Below, piece by piece: positions 7,837-16,555 of a stretch of DNA of 40,503 nucleotides. Position 1 is the first letter of the stretch; the number at the start of each line of letters is the position of its first letter. Location: NCBI RefSeq assembly GCF_018986435.1, contig NZ_JAHMIN010000006.1, positions 212,213 to 252,715 on the forward strand. The letters run 5' to 3'. Source of the DNA: Hahella sp. HN01 (lineage in GTDB: Bacteria; Pseudomonadota; Gammaproteobacteria; Pseudomonadales; Oleiphilaceae). The notes under the pieces are model-generated. The model was not told the DNA's origin, made no database searches, and saw only the letters and a list, made by a program, of their open reading frames with translations. The position numbers and the translations under genes were made by a program.

Positions 7837-8997
7837 ATGCAGGATAAATGGAATGTCTATCCCCGATTCACCGACGAGGGGCAAGCCTGGGTGTTGGTAA
7901 ACCTGGGGTATGAGGAGATTGCGCGGACGGACGCTCGTGACTCTCTATTGGCGGTAAAGCTGGAATTGCAGCGCGCCAACGCCCATGGGCTGCCAACCTC
8001 TGAGGAGTTTGCGGCGCTGGATAATATTGAAGAGGCGCTCCTTCAAGGCTTGGAGGCGCAAAACGCCGCCTATGCGGGACGCATCACCGTAAACAGCCAG
8101 CGGTATTTCTTTTATTACATGAACTGCGATGAAGAGATCGCCGCCGCGATTATCCGCAACGTTGGTCGCCAATTCGGTTATATCCTGGAATTCGACGTGA
8201 GCGCAGATCCGGAAAAGCAGTCCTATTGGCGGGATCTCTATCCGTCAGAAGACGACTGGCAAGTTATTCAGGACCTGGAGGTGCTACAAACGCTGGCGAA
8301 AAGCGGCGATCAACCGGACATCCAAAGGGAAGTCACGCACTGGGCGCACTTCCCGACGCAGGCTCAGGCGCAGCAGTTTGTGGATTGGGCGGTGGCAGAG
8401 CATTACGTGGTGAGTTGCTGCGCCAGGGAAGAGGATGGAGACCGGTTTCAGGTGACATTCAGCCATAACGGCAGCATGCGGTTGGACGACATATCGTTTC
8501 ATACGACGCTCTCTAATCGTAAGGCGCATGAATTCGGCGGCGAATACGACGGTTGGGAAACCAGTGTGGAAACGGGCGCGCCCTCCGCACCAGCGAAAAC
8601 GCCGCTGTATACCGGGCGGCCTACGCATATGATCGGCAGCGTGGCCATCGCCAGTCTGGCGGCGGGCGGCATTGGCGGCGCAGCGCTGTTTGGCGCGGTA
8701 GGGATCGCTTCTCCTGTTGCGTTTTCTCTGGGTGACTGGTTTCCCAAATTGGCGGAAGGCGCATTGATGGGGATATTTATCCTGTTTGGAATGGGAATAT
8801 TCGTGCTGACGCCCTTGCTGTTGATATTGCGATTTTTCGGCTACGCAGGGCCGTTCTTTGTGTATGCAATCAGCCTGTTTGTCAGTGTTCTGTTTATGCT
8901 GGACGAGCCCATCCTTGGCGTTGTCGGACTGACCTTATCCTTACCCGCCGCCTATATTTTTTGCCGTTACGCTTATAGTCGCGGTCAAACGTATTAG
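7837..8997 (+). CDS. DUF695 - RraB-like - multi-pass membrane fusion protein
   Basis: 386 aa in three parts. Residues ~1-130 match DUF695: WNVYPRFTDEGQAWVLVNLGY, NAHGLPTSEEFAALDNIEEALL, AAYAGRITVNSQRYFFYYM. Residues ~138-250 match the RraB (regulator of ribonuclease E activity B) fold: HWAHFPTQAQAQQFVDWAVAEHYVV and the diagnostic C-terminal GGEYDGWETSV. Residues ~262-382 hold about four hydrophobic segments, including GSVAIASLAAGGIGGAALFG, LMGIFILFGMGIFVLTPLLL and VYAISLFVSVLFML. RraB in Escherichia coli binds RNase E and masks its activity; whether this fusion does so is unknown. Soluble DUF695-RraB proteins are familiar to me; the membrane tail is the unusual part. A GAAGAGAG site precedes the ATG. 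No terminator seen after it. Confidence 0.8.
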   Translation: MQDKWNVYPRFTDEGQAWVLVNLGYEEIARTDARDSLLAVKLELQRANAHGLPTSEEFAALDNIEEALLQGLEAQNAAYAGRITVNSQRYFFYYMNCDEEIAAAIIRNVGRQFGYILEFDVSADPEKQSYWRDLYPSEDDWQVIQDLEVLQTLAKSGDQPDIQREVTHWAHFPTQAQAQQFVDWAVAEHYVVSCCAREEDGDRFQVTFSHNGSMRLDDISFHTTLSNRKAHEFGGEYDGWETSVETGAPSAPAKTPLYTGRPTHMIGSVAIASLAAGGIGGAALFGAVGIASPVAFSLGDWFPKLAEGALMGIFILFGMGIFVLTPLLLILRFFGYAGPFFVYAISLFVSVLFMLDEPILGVVGLTLSLPAAYIFCRYAYSRGQTY

Positions 8998-9232
8998 TTG
9001 GAAGCAGTGCGCCAGCGGCTTGTGCAGACCGCAAAAGTTACAGCTGAATTGCACAAGCTACAAACACTCGCCGTCTATGAGCCTGATGCGCATCTGCGGG
9101 ACGGGCTTTGATCGCGGCCCTGCTGCGCTTTGTCGGACGGCTGGCATGGACTTTGACTGATAACTCCTGAAGTGAATGAAGCCTGTGGTGAATGCGGGCT
9201 TCTTCCGTTGCATTCGAACAGGAGGATACACA

Positions 9233-9841
9233 ATGCATAAACTGGCCATTACCGTCGCCGCCGCAACCCTGGCGCTGAGCGGCGCCTTAAGCGTCCAGGC
9301 GCAAGACGCCACACGGGTTTCCATTAACAAAATCAGCGAGGAGGGCGTTGGCGACAAAATAGGCTCAATCATTTTGGAGCCCACTCCCAATGGCGTATTA
9401 ATCCGTCCTATTCTGGAAGGACTGGAGCCGGGAATGCATGGCTTTCACCTGCATGAAAAAGGGAGCTGCGAAGCGGCGGAAAAGAGCGGCGAGATGACCG
9501 CGGGCGCAGCAGCCGGAGGGCATTACGACCCTGACAAAGAGGGCGGACATACCGGTCCGTTCCGTCCGGGACACCAGGGTGATTTGCCAGCGCTATTCGT
9601 CGATGAAGATGGAAACGCCAGCCAACAAGTGCTGGCGCCCAAACTCAAAGTCGAGGACATGCGCGGACACGCCCTGATCATCCACGAAGGCGGCGACAAC
9701 TACTCCGACAAACCTGATCTCGGAGGCGGCGGCGCGCGCATCGCCTGTGGCGTCGTCATCGACGAGGACTTCCAGTCGCAATCCGCCGTAGAGCCGAAAA
9801 AGCAGCAGAAGCTGCAACAGAAGGATGACAGCGCCAGTTAA
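9233..9841 (+). CDS. sodC: Periplasmic Cu/Zn superoxide dismutase
   Basis: 202 aa with a Sec signal peptide (residues ~1-23, cleavage after VQA). It converts superoxide to H2O2 and O2 in the periplasm. All metal ligands are in place: copper H72, H74, H97 and H151; zinc H97, H106, H114 and D117. The structural disulfide pair is C79 and C172, and the HGFHLHEKGSC, GGHYDP and GHALIIHEGGDNYSD motifs are intact. After the dismutase core there is a ~22-residue Gln/Lys-rich tail (VEPKKQQKLQQKDDSAS end) not needed for the fold. The ATG at 9233 follows a near-perfect AGGAGGA; the frame is open upstream to 9176, but that extension would hide the signal peptide. Confidence 0.96.
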   Translation: MHKLAITVAAATLALSGALSVQAQDATRVSINKISEEGVGDKIGSIILEPTPNGVLIRPILEGLEPGMHGFHLHEKGSCEAAEKSGEMTAGAAAGGHYDPDKEGGHTGPFRPGHQGDLPALFVDEDGNASQQVLAPKLKVEDMRGHALIIHEGGDNYSDKPDLGGGGARIACGVVIDEDFQSQSAVEPKKQQKLQQKDDSAS

Positions 9842-9876
9842 CGCGTAAGCGCTATAAAGTAAACGTCGAAACCGCC

Positions 9877-9910
9877 AGCTGTTTACCAGGAAAAGCTGTT
9901 TACCAGGAAA
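9877..9910. repeat. Perfect 17-bp tandem duplication
   Basis: The unit AGCTGTTTACCAGGAAA occurs at 9877-9893 and again, without a gap or mismatch, at 9894-9910, just after sodC. It looks like a recent slippage duplication in non-coding DNA. Confidence 0.9.
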
Positions 9911-9960
9911 AGAATACAAGGGAAAGCACGAAGAAAAAGTACGTAAAAGGAAAGAAAGAG

Positions 9961-9991
9961 GGAAAAGAAAAGGCCTGCATTGCGCAGGCCT
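9961..9991 (-). terminator. Rho-independent terminator of the RND operon
   Basis: AGGCCTGC (9971-9978) pairs with GCAGGCCT (9984-9991) around a 5-base loop. Read on the minus strand the hairpin is followed by TTTCTTTTCC, so it fits termination of the permease gene that ends at 10019. On the plus strand there is no T-run, so it is a poor terminator for sodC. Confidence 0.75.
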
Positions 9992-10018
9992 GTTGTAGAA
10001 GCTTAACAGCTGGCTTGA

Positions 10019-13000
10019 TTAGCCCGCCGCCGGCTGAGCGTGTCCGGATTCGATCTCGTCACCGACGGGATCATCCTTATGCTGCCGCGCCAGCAACACA
10101 TACAACGCCGGGGTCACAAACAGCGTAAACAGGGTGCCGATGGCCATACCGCCCACCAGCACCAGGCCGATGGAGTTACGGGCTGCGGCGCCGGGGCCTT
10201 CCACCAAAGTCAGCGGGAAGTGGCCCGCCACGGTGGCGACGGAAGTCATGAGCACCGGTCGCAAACGGGTCATGGCGGCTTCATGCACGGCGTTGAGCTT
10301 ATCCATGCCCTGCATTTGCAGTTTGTTGGCGAACTCTACGATCAGGATGCCGTTTTTGGAGATTAATCCCACCAGAGTCACCAGTCCCACCTGAGCGTAG
10401 ATGTTCATGGTCGTGGTCCAGCCGTTGGTCCAATAGGGCATATTCGGGTCCGGCATCTTCAATGTGGTGAAGATCAGAGCGCCGAACATAGCCAGTGGCG
10501 CGGAGCCCAACAGAATCACGAACGGGTCGCGGAAGGAGTTGAACTGCACCGAAAGCACCAGGAAGATCATCAGAATCGCCAGTCCCAATGCAGGCAGGAA
10601 CTTGCCTCCTTCGGTACGCAGCTGACGGGACTCTCCCGTGTAGTTGATGGTGTAGCCCGGCGGCAGAACTTCTTCCGCCGCTTTTTCCAGCACCTTCAAG
10701 CCTTCGTCCAACTGGGCGGTCATGCCGGACAGTTTCACCGCATTAAGCTGTTGAAAGCGGTTCAGTGAACGCGGCACCGTGCTGTCGGTGATCGTGGCCA
10801 CGGCGCTGAGGGGCATGAGTTGTCCCTCTGGGCCGGAGACATAGATGTCTTTGAGCTGATCCGGGTTCAAACGCTCCACTCGGGACACTTGTGGAATCAC
10901 CTTGTAAGCGCGTCCGTCCATGTTGAGACGATTGACATAGTTGCCGCCCAGGGCCGCGCTCAGGTCCGCGCCGATTTGCGCGTTATTGAGTCCGAGGGCC
11001 GCCACTTTGCGATGGTCGATCACCACTTCAGACTGCGGTTGGTCGTACTTCAGATCGATATCCGGCGGAAAGTAGAACAAGCCGCTTTCCATCGCCTTCA
11101 TCTGCAGTTGTTGCGCGAGTTGCAGCATCTGTTCAGGTTCAGCGGTGGAGGCGATGACGAACTCCACCGGGAAGTTGCTGCCGCCGGGCAGGGCGGGGGG
11201 CTGCGCCGCGAACACCTGTAGACCGGGAATCTGGCTCAACTGATACTGCATGTCCTGCACGATTTCCGAGATAGAGCGGTCGCGCTGATTCCAGGGCTTC
11301 ACCACCATGCCGCTGAAACCGCCGACGCCCAGCGCCGCGGCAAACGGATCGGAAGGCGACAGTAGTATCTGGAAGGTCAGATCCCGCTCCGGCGCGTTCA
11401 GGAAGATTTGCTCTGCGGCGTGACCGAAATGCGCCTTCTGGTCCGCCGAAGCGTTCGCGGCGTTATTGATGATGCCGAACATAAAGCCCTGATCTTCCAG
11501 CGGCGCCAGTTCTTTGGGAGAGAACATGTACATGGGAATCACCATCAGACTGAGTCCCGCCCAGATGGTGTACACCGCCGGACGCGCATGCAGCACTTTC
11601 TCCAGCACAGAGCCGTACAGATCGCGCAGACGGTCGAAGCGATGATTCACCCAGCCGGTGAAGCCTTTTTCCTCGCTTTCGGCGCTGCGCAACAGCTTGG
11701 CGCTCATCATTGGCGACAAAGTCAGTGCGACGATGCCGGAGATGGTCACCGCCCCCGCCAGAGTCAGGGCGAACTCGCGGAACAAGGCGCCTGTCAGCCC
11801 GCCTTGCAGGCCGATAGGGGTGTACACCGCCGCCAGGGTGATGGTCATGGCGATGACCGGACCAATCAACTCCCGCGCGCCGATGCGGGCGGCTTCAACC
11901 GGACTGCGGCCTTCGCGCAAGTGCCGTTCGACGTTCTCCACCACGACAATGGCGTCATCCACCACCAGTCCCACAGAGAGGACTATCGCCAGCAGGGTGA
12001 GCAGGTTCAACGTGAACCCGAACATCTGCATCAGAAAGATTGCGCCAATCAGGGACACGGGGATCGCCACAATCGGCACCAGCACAGAGCGGAAAGACCC
12101 CAGGAACAGGAAGATCACCACCACCACGATCAGCAGGGTGTCAGTGAGGGTGCCCACCACTTCATGAATGGCGTTATTGATGTATTCCGACGCGTCATAA
12201 CCGATGCCGCCCTGCAGGCCGGGAGGCAGGTCTTCCTTGATCGCTTCCAGATCTTTACGCACCCGCTCCACCACTTCGATGGTGTTGGCGCTGGGAAGCG
12301 GGAAGATGCCCATGAACACGGCGGTCTGACCGTTGAAGCTGACTTCGGTGTCGTACTCCTCCGCGCCCAGCTCCACGTCGGCGATGTCCTGCAGACGGAT
12401 GATGGTGTCGTTCTCCTGGCGAATGACCAGTTCCTTGAACTGCTCCACGGTATGCAGGTCGGTGTTGGCGGTCAGATAGGTCTGAACAAAACTGCCCTTG
12501 GTGCTGCCCACCGGCGCCAGATAGTTGTTAGCGGCGAGGGCGGCATTGACTTGCGCGGGGCTGATGTTCAGCGCCGCCATGTGATCCGGCTTCAACCAGA
12601 TGCGCATGGCGAAAGTGCGGGCGCCGAAAATATCCGCCCGCTGTACGCCGGACAGCGCCGCCAGACGCGGCTGCACCACGCGCACCAGATAGTCGGTGAT
12701 TTCGCTCTGTGACAGCGATTCCGACCAGAAGCTGAGGTAGGCGGCGGCGAATTCCGAATCGGCGGATTGCACGCTGATGGCGGGCAGCTCCGAGCCGGCG
12801 GGCAATTCGTTGCGCACCTGATTCACCTTGGCGGTGATGTCCGCCAACGCTTTGGTGGGATCGTAGTTAAGCTTGAGCCGGGCGGTCACCAGAGACAGCC
12901 CCAGCATGCTCTTGGACTCGATGTAATCCACGCCGTCGGCGGAAGCGATGGCGCGCTCAATCGCCGTGGTGACAAACCCCCGCACCACGTCCGCGCTGGC

Positions 13001-13162
13001 GCCCACGTAGGTGGTGGCCACTGTGACGGAGGCGTTCTCGCTCTGCGGATACTGCCGAACGCTGAGTGAGTTCCAGGCCTGCACGCCGGCGATGATAATC
13101 ACGATGTTGACCACCAGGGCCAGCACCGGACGCCGCACGAAGATATCAGTAAAAGCTTTCAT
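10019..13162 (-). CDS. RND efflux transporter permease (HAE1 family)
   Basis: 1047 aa, full family length. It is an inner-membrane, proton-driven efflux pump of the AcrB/MexF type. The N terminus (TDIFVRRPVLALVVNIVIIIAG) is the first membrane helix, followed by a large periplasmic loop with the porter subdomains (VRQYPQSENASVTVATTYVGA). TM4 near residue 400 carries the proton-relay pair in VGLVVDDAIVVVENVERHLREG. A second half repeats the layout, with VGLISKNGILIVEFANKLQ near the C terminus. Substrates cannot be read from sequence. The gene lies 14 bases downstream of the adaptor gene and is surely co-transcribed with it; no outer-membrane channel gene follows, so the pump probably uses a TolC-like protein encoded elsewhere. 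Confidence 0.95.
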   Translation of the reverse strand: MKAFTDIFVRRPVLALVVNIVIIIAGVQAWNSLSVRQYPQSENASVTVATTYVGASADVVRGFVTTAIERAIASADGVDYIESKSMLGLSLVTARLKLNYDPTKALADITAKVNQVRNELPAGSELPAISVQSADSEFAAAYLSFWSESLSQSEITDYLVRVVQPRLAALSGVQRADIFGARTFAMRIWLKPDHMAALNISPAQVNAALAANNYLAPVGSTKGSFVQTYLTANTDLHTVEQFKELVIRQENDTIIRLQDIADVELGAEEYDTEVSFNGQTAVFMGIFPLPSANTIEVVERVRKDLEAIKEDLPPGLQGGIGYDASEYINNAIHEVVGTLTDTLLIVVVVIFLFLGSFRSVLVPIVAIPVSLIGAIFLMQMFGFTLNLLTLLAIVLSVGLVVDDAIVVVENVERHLREGRSPVEAARIGARELIGPVIAMTITLAAVYTPIGLQGGLTGALFREFALTLAGAVTISGIVALTLSPMMSAKLLRSAESEEKGFTGWVNHRFDRLRDLYGSVLEKVLHARPAVYTIWAGLSLMVIPMYMFSPKELAPLEDQGFMFGIINNAANASADQKAHFGHAAEQIFLNAPERDLTFQILLSPSDPFAAALGVGGFSGMVVKPWNQRDRSISEIVQDMQYQLSQIPGLQVFAAQPPALPGGSNFPVEFVIASTAEPEQMLQLAQQLQMKAMESGLFYFPPDIDLKYDQPQSEVVIDHRKVAALGLNNAQIGADLSAALGGNYVNRLNMDGRAYKVIPQVSRVERLNPDQLKDIYVSGPEGQLMPLSAVATITDSTVPRSLNRFQQLNAVKLSGMTAQLDEGLKVLEKAAEEVLPPGYTINYTGESRQLRTEGGKFLPALGLAILMIFLVLSVQFNSFRDPFVILLGSAPLAMFGALIFTTLKMPDPNMPYWTNGWTTTMNIYAQVGLVTLVGLISKNGILIVEFANKLQMQGMDKLNAVHEAAMTRLRPVLMTSVATVAGHFPLTLVEGPGAAARNSIGLVLVGGMAIGTLFTLFVTPALYVLLARQHKDDPVGDEIESGHAQPAAG

Positions 13163-13176
13163 AATCGGCGGCCCTG

Positions 13177-14316
13177 TCAGGTGTTCTTGGGTTGCGGATT
13201 AAGTTTGAAATCCGGCGCCAATTTGTTGTCGATGAGCACGGACATGCCGGGCATCAACTTGAATGAACCGGTGGACACCACACGGTCGCCGGATTTCACG
13301 CCTTCGACCACGATGACGAAGTCGCCCTGGGTTTCTCCCAACCGCACCAGTTGTTGCCGCAATACCAGCGGCGCATCGCCGCCGTCTTTGGCTTCGCCTT
13401 CATCGACGATATAGACGGAAGAGCCGTAAGGGCCGTGCAACACTGCCGTAGAGGGGATAAACAGCACGTCGCGCGCCTGCGCCAGAATCATCTCAATCGC
13501 CACGAACATGCCCGGACGCAGTTTGCCTTCGGGATTGTCCAGGGTCGCCTGCACTCGGACGTTACGGGTGTTGGGGTCGACGTCAGGATTGAACGCGGTG
13601 ATTTTGCCGACAAACTTCTGCTCCGGGTAGGCGTCGGTGACGACTTCCACTTTCAAACCTTCCGCCAGCTCGCCCAGACGACGCTGCGACAGCGAAAACT
13701 CCACATACACCGGATTCAACGCTTGCAGGGACACGACGGGCGTACCCCTGTCCAGGAACTGGCCGACGCTGATCTGGCGAATCCCCAGTTTGCCGTCGAA
13801 GGGGGCGCGCAAGGTTTTCTTGGCGATCACGGCGCGATTGTAGTTCAGCCGCGCTTGCGCCTGTTTCACGTCGTTCTCCGCGTTGTCGAATTCGAGCTGG
13901 GAGATATTGCGCGTTTTGCTCAGTTCTTTGGCGCGGGTCAGGCTTAACTGGGCGCGGTCAAGGGCCACTTCAGCCTCCCGTAACTCGGCGCGTTCGATCT
14001 GGTCATCGAACAGGACCAGAACATCGCCGGCTTTCACGTCTGCGCCGGCGGAGAATTTGATTTCTTTCACCGTCCCATCAATTTCCGTGTTGATCACCGT
14101 TCCTTGTACAGGTTTGACGGAGCCCACCAGGGAGACGCGCGGTCGCCATTGCGACTGTTCGACGGTATAGGTGTTGACCGGCGTCGGCGGCATGGTCATC
14201 TGCGCGGCGGCGGCCCCCATGGTGTCGAACTGCTGCATCTTGACCTGGATGATCCCTCCAACGATGAGCGCCACGACGACTAGGCCAGCGAACACCCATA
14301 GGAGCTTTTTAAGCAT
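13177..14316 (-). CDS. RND efflux periplasmic adaptor (membrane fusion protein, HlyD_D23/AcrA type)
   Basis: 379 aa. An N-terminal membrane anchor (LKKLLWVFAGLVVVALIVGGII) has no lipobox, so it is anchored by a helix rather than a lipid. Then follow the barrel-sandwich (lipoyl-like) halves (TEIDGTVKEIKFSAGADVKAGDVLVLFDD and KKTLRAPFDGKLGIRQISVGQFL) around an alpha-helical hairpin (ALDRAQLSLTRAKELSK, NDVKQAQARLNYNRAV), a beta-barrel and a membrane-proximal domain. It links the permease to an outer-membrane channel. Start: ATG 14316 has AGGAAG six bases ahead; the GTG at 14322 would sit on top of that site and was rejected. First gene of the two-gene operon. Confidence 0.93.
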   Translation of the reverse strand: MLKKLLWVFAGLVVVALIVGGIIQVKMQQFDTMGAAAAQMTMPPTPVNTYTVEQSQWRPRVSLVGSVKPVQGTVINTEIDGTVKEIKFSAGADVKAGDVLVLFDDQIERAELREAEVALDRAQLSLTRAKELSKTRNISQLEFDNAENDVKQAQARLNYNRAVIAKKTLRAPFDGKLGIRQISVGQFLDRGTPVVSLQALNPVYVEFSLSQRRLGELAEGLKVEVVTDAYPEQKFVGKITAFNPDVDPNTRNVRVQATLDNPEGKLRPGMFVAIEMILAQARDVLFIPSTAVLHGPYGSSVYIVDEGEAKDGGDAPLVLRQQLVRLGETQGDFVIVVEGVKSGDRVVSTGSFKLMPGMSVLIDNKLAPDFKLNPQPKNT

Positions 14317-14322
14317 ATGCAC

Positions 14323-14878
14323 TTCCTCTGCAAAGTGAGTTAAAGCGTTGGATCACATTCGCCAAATAGCCAGCAAAGTGGTGAAAATATGATCATAAAC
14401 CTGTCAAATCCCTGTGTCCCGGCTGTCATTAATGGACTCCGGCAGGCAAGTGGAAGCCTGGAATAGAGTGGGGATTTACACCTTGTCGAACGGCGAACGC
14501 GATTTTCGACAAAGTGAAATGAAAAAATTTTAATTGAGAATATGCTAAGGAAATCAAGTTATTGTGATAATTGCAAGAGGGCGATTAATAGAATTTCACC
14601 CTATTAAGTAACAGCTGCAGGGGAAAAGTTACTAAGTAGGGAGCGCCTAATGCGCTTTTACGATATAACTAGCTAAGTTTCGCGAGGGGGGGAGTCCGGG
14701 CTGGGTGTTTTTGCGGCAGTGGATGACTGGTTAAATATGCCAGAAACGGAAGCTGGGGAACGGTCTCAAATTATGAATTCAGCCTTTGTAAACCATTACG
14801 GCTCCCCTACAAATGAGTTTTTAGGGTTTAAGACATGCGTCCTCGAAAAGGTCGTCTTTTGCACTGCCACGGTGATCA
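14323..14878. other. Long intergenic region upstream of the RND operon
   Basis: About 550 bases without a supported gene. The left part must hold the promoter of the leftward RND operon. Features visible are an imperfect 12-bp inverted repeat at 14479-14516 (listed separately) and, around 14643-14657, a perfect AGCGC-5-GCGCT hairpin followed by TTTT on the plus strand. The reading frame at 14719-14955 was judged spurious. Confidence 0.5.
14479..14516. promoter_or_regulatory. Inverted repeat, candidate operator for the RND operon
   Basis: CACCTTGTCGAA (14479-14490) and TTCGACAAAGTG (14505-14516) are inverted copies with one mismatch in 12, separated by 14 bases. It lies ~163 bases upstream of the adaptor start. 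The spacing fits a dimeric repressor or activator site, but no regulator gene is adjacent, so the link is inferred. Confidence 0.4.
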
Positions 14879-15148
14879 ATGAAAACGTATTTGATAGGCG
14901 CTGTTGTAGGCGCGTTAATGACCTGCTCAATTATCTATCCTTTCGTCATGGATGAGCTGGCGCGCAAAGAGCAGGTGGCTCGAGACAATGGCTTCCTGGA
15001 TGGGATACAGCATACTGTGAAAGCGCTATCGAAGAGATTTGACGAACCGCCAAAAGGCGCTGATGTTGAGGTTATATATTCCATAAAGACTACGGACGTG
15101 GTGGTTTTCAAGGTTGATGGAATTGATACTATAGGAATAGTTCCTTGA
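14879..15148 (+). CDS. Small membrane-anchored hypothetical protein
   Basis: 89 aa. Residues 3-23 (TYLIGAVVGALMTCSIIYPFV) form one hydrophobic segment, either a signal anchor or an uncleaved signal peptide. The rest is a small soluble domain, first helical (DELARKEQVARDNGFLDGIQHTVKALSKRF) and then probably strands (VEVIYSIKTTDVVVFKVDG), expected on the periplasmic side. No family recognised. The ribosome-binding site is weak (GGTGA). It is followed 40 bases later by another small gene on the same strand. Confidence 0.6.
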   Translation: MKTYLIGAVVGALMTCSIIYPFVMDELARKEQVARDNGFLDGIQHTVKALSKRFDEPPKGADVEVIYSIKTTDVVVFKVDGIDTIGIVP

Positions 15149-15188
15149 TGAATCTTTATAGATGGATTTGGCTTTAAAAGAAACGATC

Positions 15189-15431
15189 ATGAACGATACG
15201 TTTAGCGTTGACTATTTTAGCGACACAAAATACAACCTTTTGACTGCTGAAATTTCGTATGGTGGCCAAATACTCTGCCAAATAAATAGGGATAAAGGCA
15301 TTGAACACGTGGAAATAGAGTTTTTCCACGAACAATGGCTTTTGGACAAGCCGCCTGCTATGAAATTCCCTCTTGACGCGTTTTTATCGTTAGTTGATGA
15401 GATCAGACAAGAGCTTTCTGAACTTGAATAG
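15189..15431 (+). CDS. Small hypothetical protein
   Basis: 80 aa from ATG 15189; the frame is open from an ATG at 15162, but neither start has a good ribosome-binding site (AAAAGAAA precedes 15189). The sequence alternates strand-like segments (YNLLTAEISYGGQILCQINR, HVEIEFFHEQWLL) with a C-terminal helix rich in Glu (DAFLSLVDEIRQELSELE). No signal peptide. I do not recognise it; the size and acidic alpha/beta make-up are like those of many small immunity proteins, but no toxin gene is adjacent and this should not be taken as a function. Confidence 0.6.
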   Translation: MNDTFSVDYFSDTKYNLLTAEISYGGQILCQINRDKGIEHVEIEFFHEQWLLDKPPAMKFPLDAFLSLVDEIRQELSELE

Positions 15432-15463
15432 ATGTTTTTAAGTCAATTGAACTTCTTGTGGAT

Positions 15464-15490
15464 GCCCATACAAAACAAAGATGTATGGGC
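15464..15490 (+). repeat. Perfect 9-bp hairpin
   Basis: GCCCATACA (15464-15472) and TGTATGGGC (15482-15490) are perfect inverted copies around a 9-base A-rich loop, 33 bases after the 80-aa gene. No T-run follows, so it may be an RNA-stabilising hairpin rather than a classical terminator. Confidence 0.6.
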
Positions 15491-15545
15491 GGTCCCCCTC
15501 AAAAAGTTTTATAACGCTATCCTGCCATATTGATAGGACCGAAGA

Positions 15546-15839
15546 ATGAAGGATGTCCATAAATCCGCCCTGTGGGCGCTAATCTGTATTCCAATCACCC
15601 TTTTTGCAGGCTATTTCAGCTATGCAATGGCGCATGGCTCTTTCACTTTTCTTGTTATCTTTTTAGCGCCAGGAGGGTTATTTATTTCGCTAATGGAAGG
15701 CGTTCTTGACTCTAGCTGGTCATTGATTACTGTAGGAATACTCGGACAGTATCTGGGCTATTTCGCCATTATCCACGGAATTAGAAAGCTGGCGAGCTGG
15801 TTTCCGTTCCGTGCGCGTAAGGAAGAGCCGGCTAACTAA
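15546..15839 (+). CDS. Small inner-membrane protein
   Basis: 97 aa with three hydrophobic stretches: residues ~7-28 (SALWALICIPITLFAGYFSY), ~32-52 (SFTFLVIFLAPGGLFISLME) and ~57-80 (SWSLITVGILGQYLGYFAII). The C terminus is short and basic (RKLASWFPFRARKEE), which by the positive-inside rule faces the cytosol. No family recognised. ATG 15546 is preceded by TAGGACCGAAG, a fair ribosome-binding site. Confidence 0.65.
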   Translation: MKDVHKSALWALICIPITLFAGYFSYAMAHGSFTFLVIFLAPGGLFISLMEGVLDSSWSLITVGILGQYLGYFAIIHGIRKLASWFPFRARKEEPAN

Positions 15840-15874
15840 GCGTCCAGAACTTTCATACAACGAAGAGTATCACC

Positions 15875-16537
15875 ATGGAATTGGACCATATTTTTATCTG
15901 CGTATCGGAAGAAGCTCCGGAAGGGGATTTGTTGACCGCCTTTGGTTTGACGGAAGGCTCCGCGAATACTCACCCTGGTCAGGGTACGGCTAATCGTCGT
16001 TTTTTCTTCCACAACGCTTTTATCGAGTTGTTGTATTTAAACGATCCTGAAGAAGCTGACAGTGCGCTGACTCGGCCGACGATGCTGCTGGAAAGGCTGA
16101 CCCAAAGAGGCGCTGCCGTTTCGCCATTTGGCTTTTGCTTTCGACCTGAGACAGGCAAGGAGCGAAGCCCTGCGCCATTCAAAAGCTGGGATTATCGACC
16201 TCAATATCTGCCGGAAACCCTGCGCGTGGAAGTCGGGAAATCGCCATTAAGCGAGCCCATGTGGTTTTACCTGGAGTTTGCCGGCAGACCAGACCAAGCC
16301 GCCCCAGAGCGCGCACAACCACTAACGCACGCCACCGGTTTCAGAGAAATCACGCGTGTTTGCGTAACATCCCCCAATAGAGAAACGCCCTCCGACGCCG
16401 CCATTCTGGCGACCACTGCGGGCGGATTTGAGATGTCGACGGCGGATGAGAGCCTATTGGAAATAGGCTTTGATCACGAAAAAGAGGGAAAGCATCACGA
16501 CTTCCGGCCTCATTTGCCGTTGGTGTTTCGGTGGTGA
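15875..16537 (+). CDS. VOC-superfamily (glyoxalase-like) protein
   Basis: 220 aa. It begins MELDHIFICVSEEAPEGDLL, the usual first strand and helix of a vicinal-oxygen-chelate domain, with H5 as a likely metal ligand. NRRFFFHNAFIELLYLND supplies the strands that bring the Glu of the metal site (FIELLYL). The length and the single-chain paired-module layout match the glyoxalase-like domain family rather than classic GloA. Substrate unknown; metal-dependent dioxygenase or isomerase activity would be the family expectation. The gene runs toward the LRR gene on the other strand; only 18 bases separate them. Confidence 0.75.
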   Translation: MELDHIFICVSEEAPEGDLLTAFGLTEGSANTHPGQGTANRRFFFHNAFIELLYLNDPEEADSALTRPTMLLERLTQRGAAVSPFGFCFRPETGKERSPAPFKSWDYRPQYLPETLRVEVGKSPLSEPMWFYLEFAGRPDQAAPERAQPLTHATGFREITRVCVTSPNRETPSDAAILATTAGGFEMSTADESLLEIGFDHEKEGKHHDFRPHLPLVFRW

Positions 16538-16555
16538 TAGAAGCGACGGCGGGGC

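Noticed and set aside
11408-12712. 434-codon open frame on the plus strand opposite the RND permease
   Set aside because: His/Gln/Arg-rich composition typical of the antisense of a GC-rich gene; no motif.
14719-14955. 78-aa frame overlapping the start of the small membrane protein
   Set aside because: Poor ribosome-binding site, odd composition, and overlaps by ~75 bases a frame with a credible membrane anchor.
14600-15840. Small-gene stretch considered as a cassette array or toxin/immunity cluster
   Set aside because: No repeated attC-like sites between the genes and no toxin-like protein; only size suggests it.
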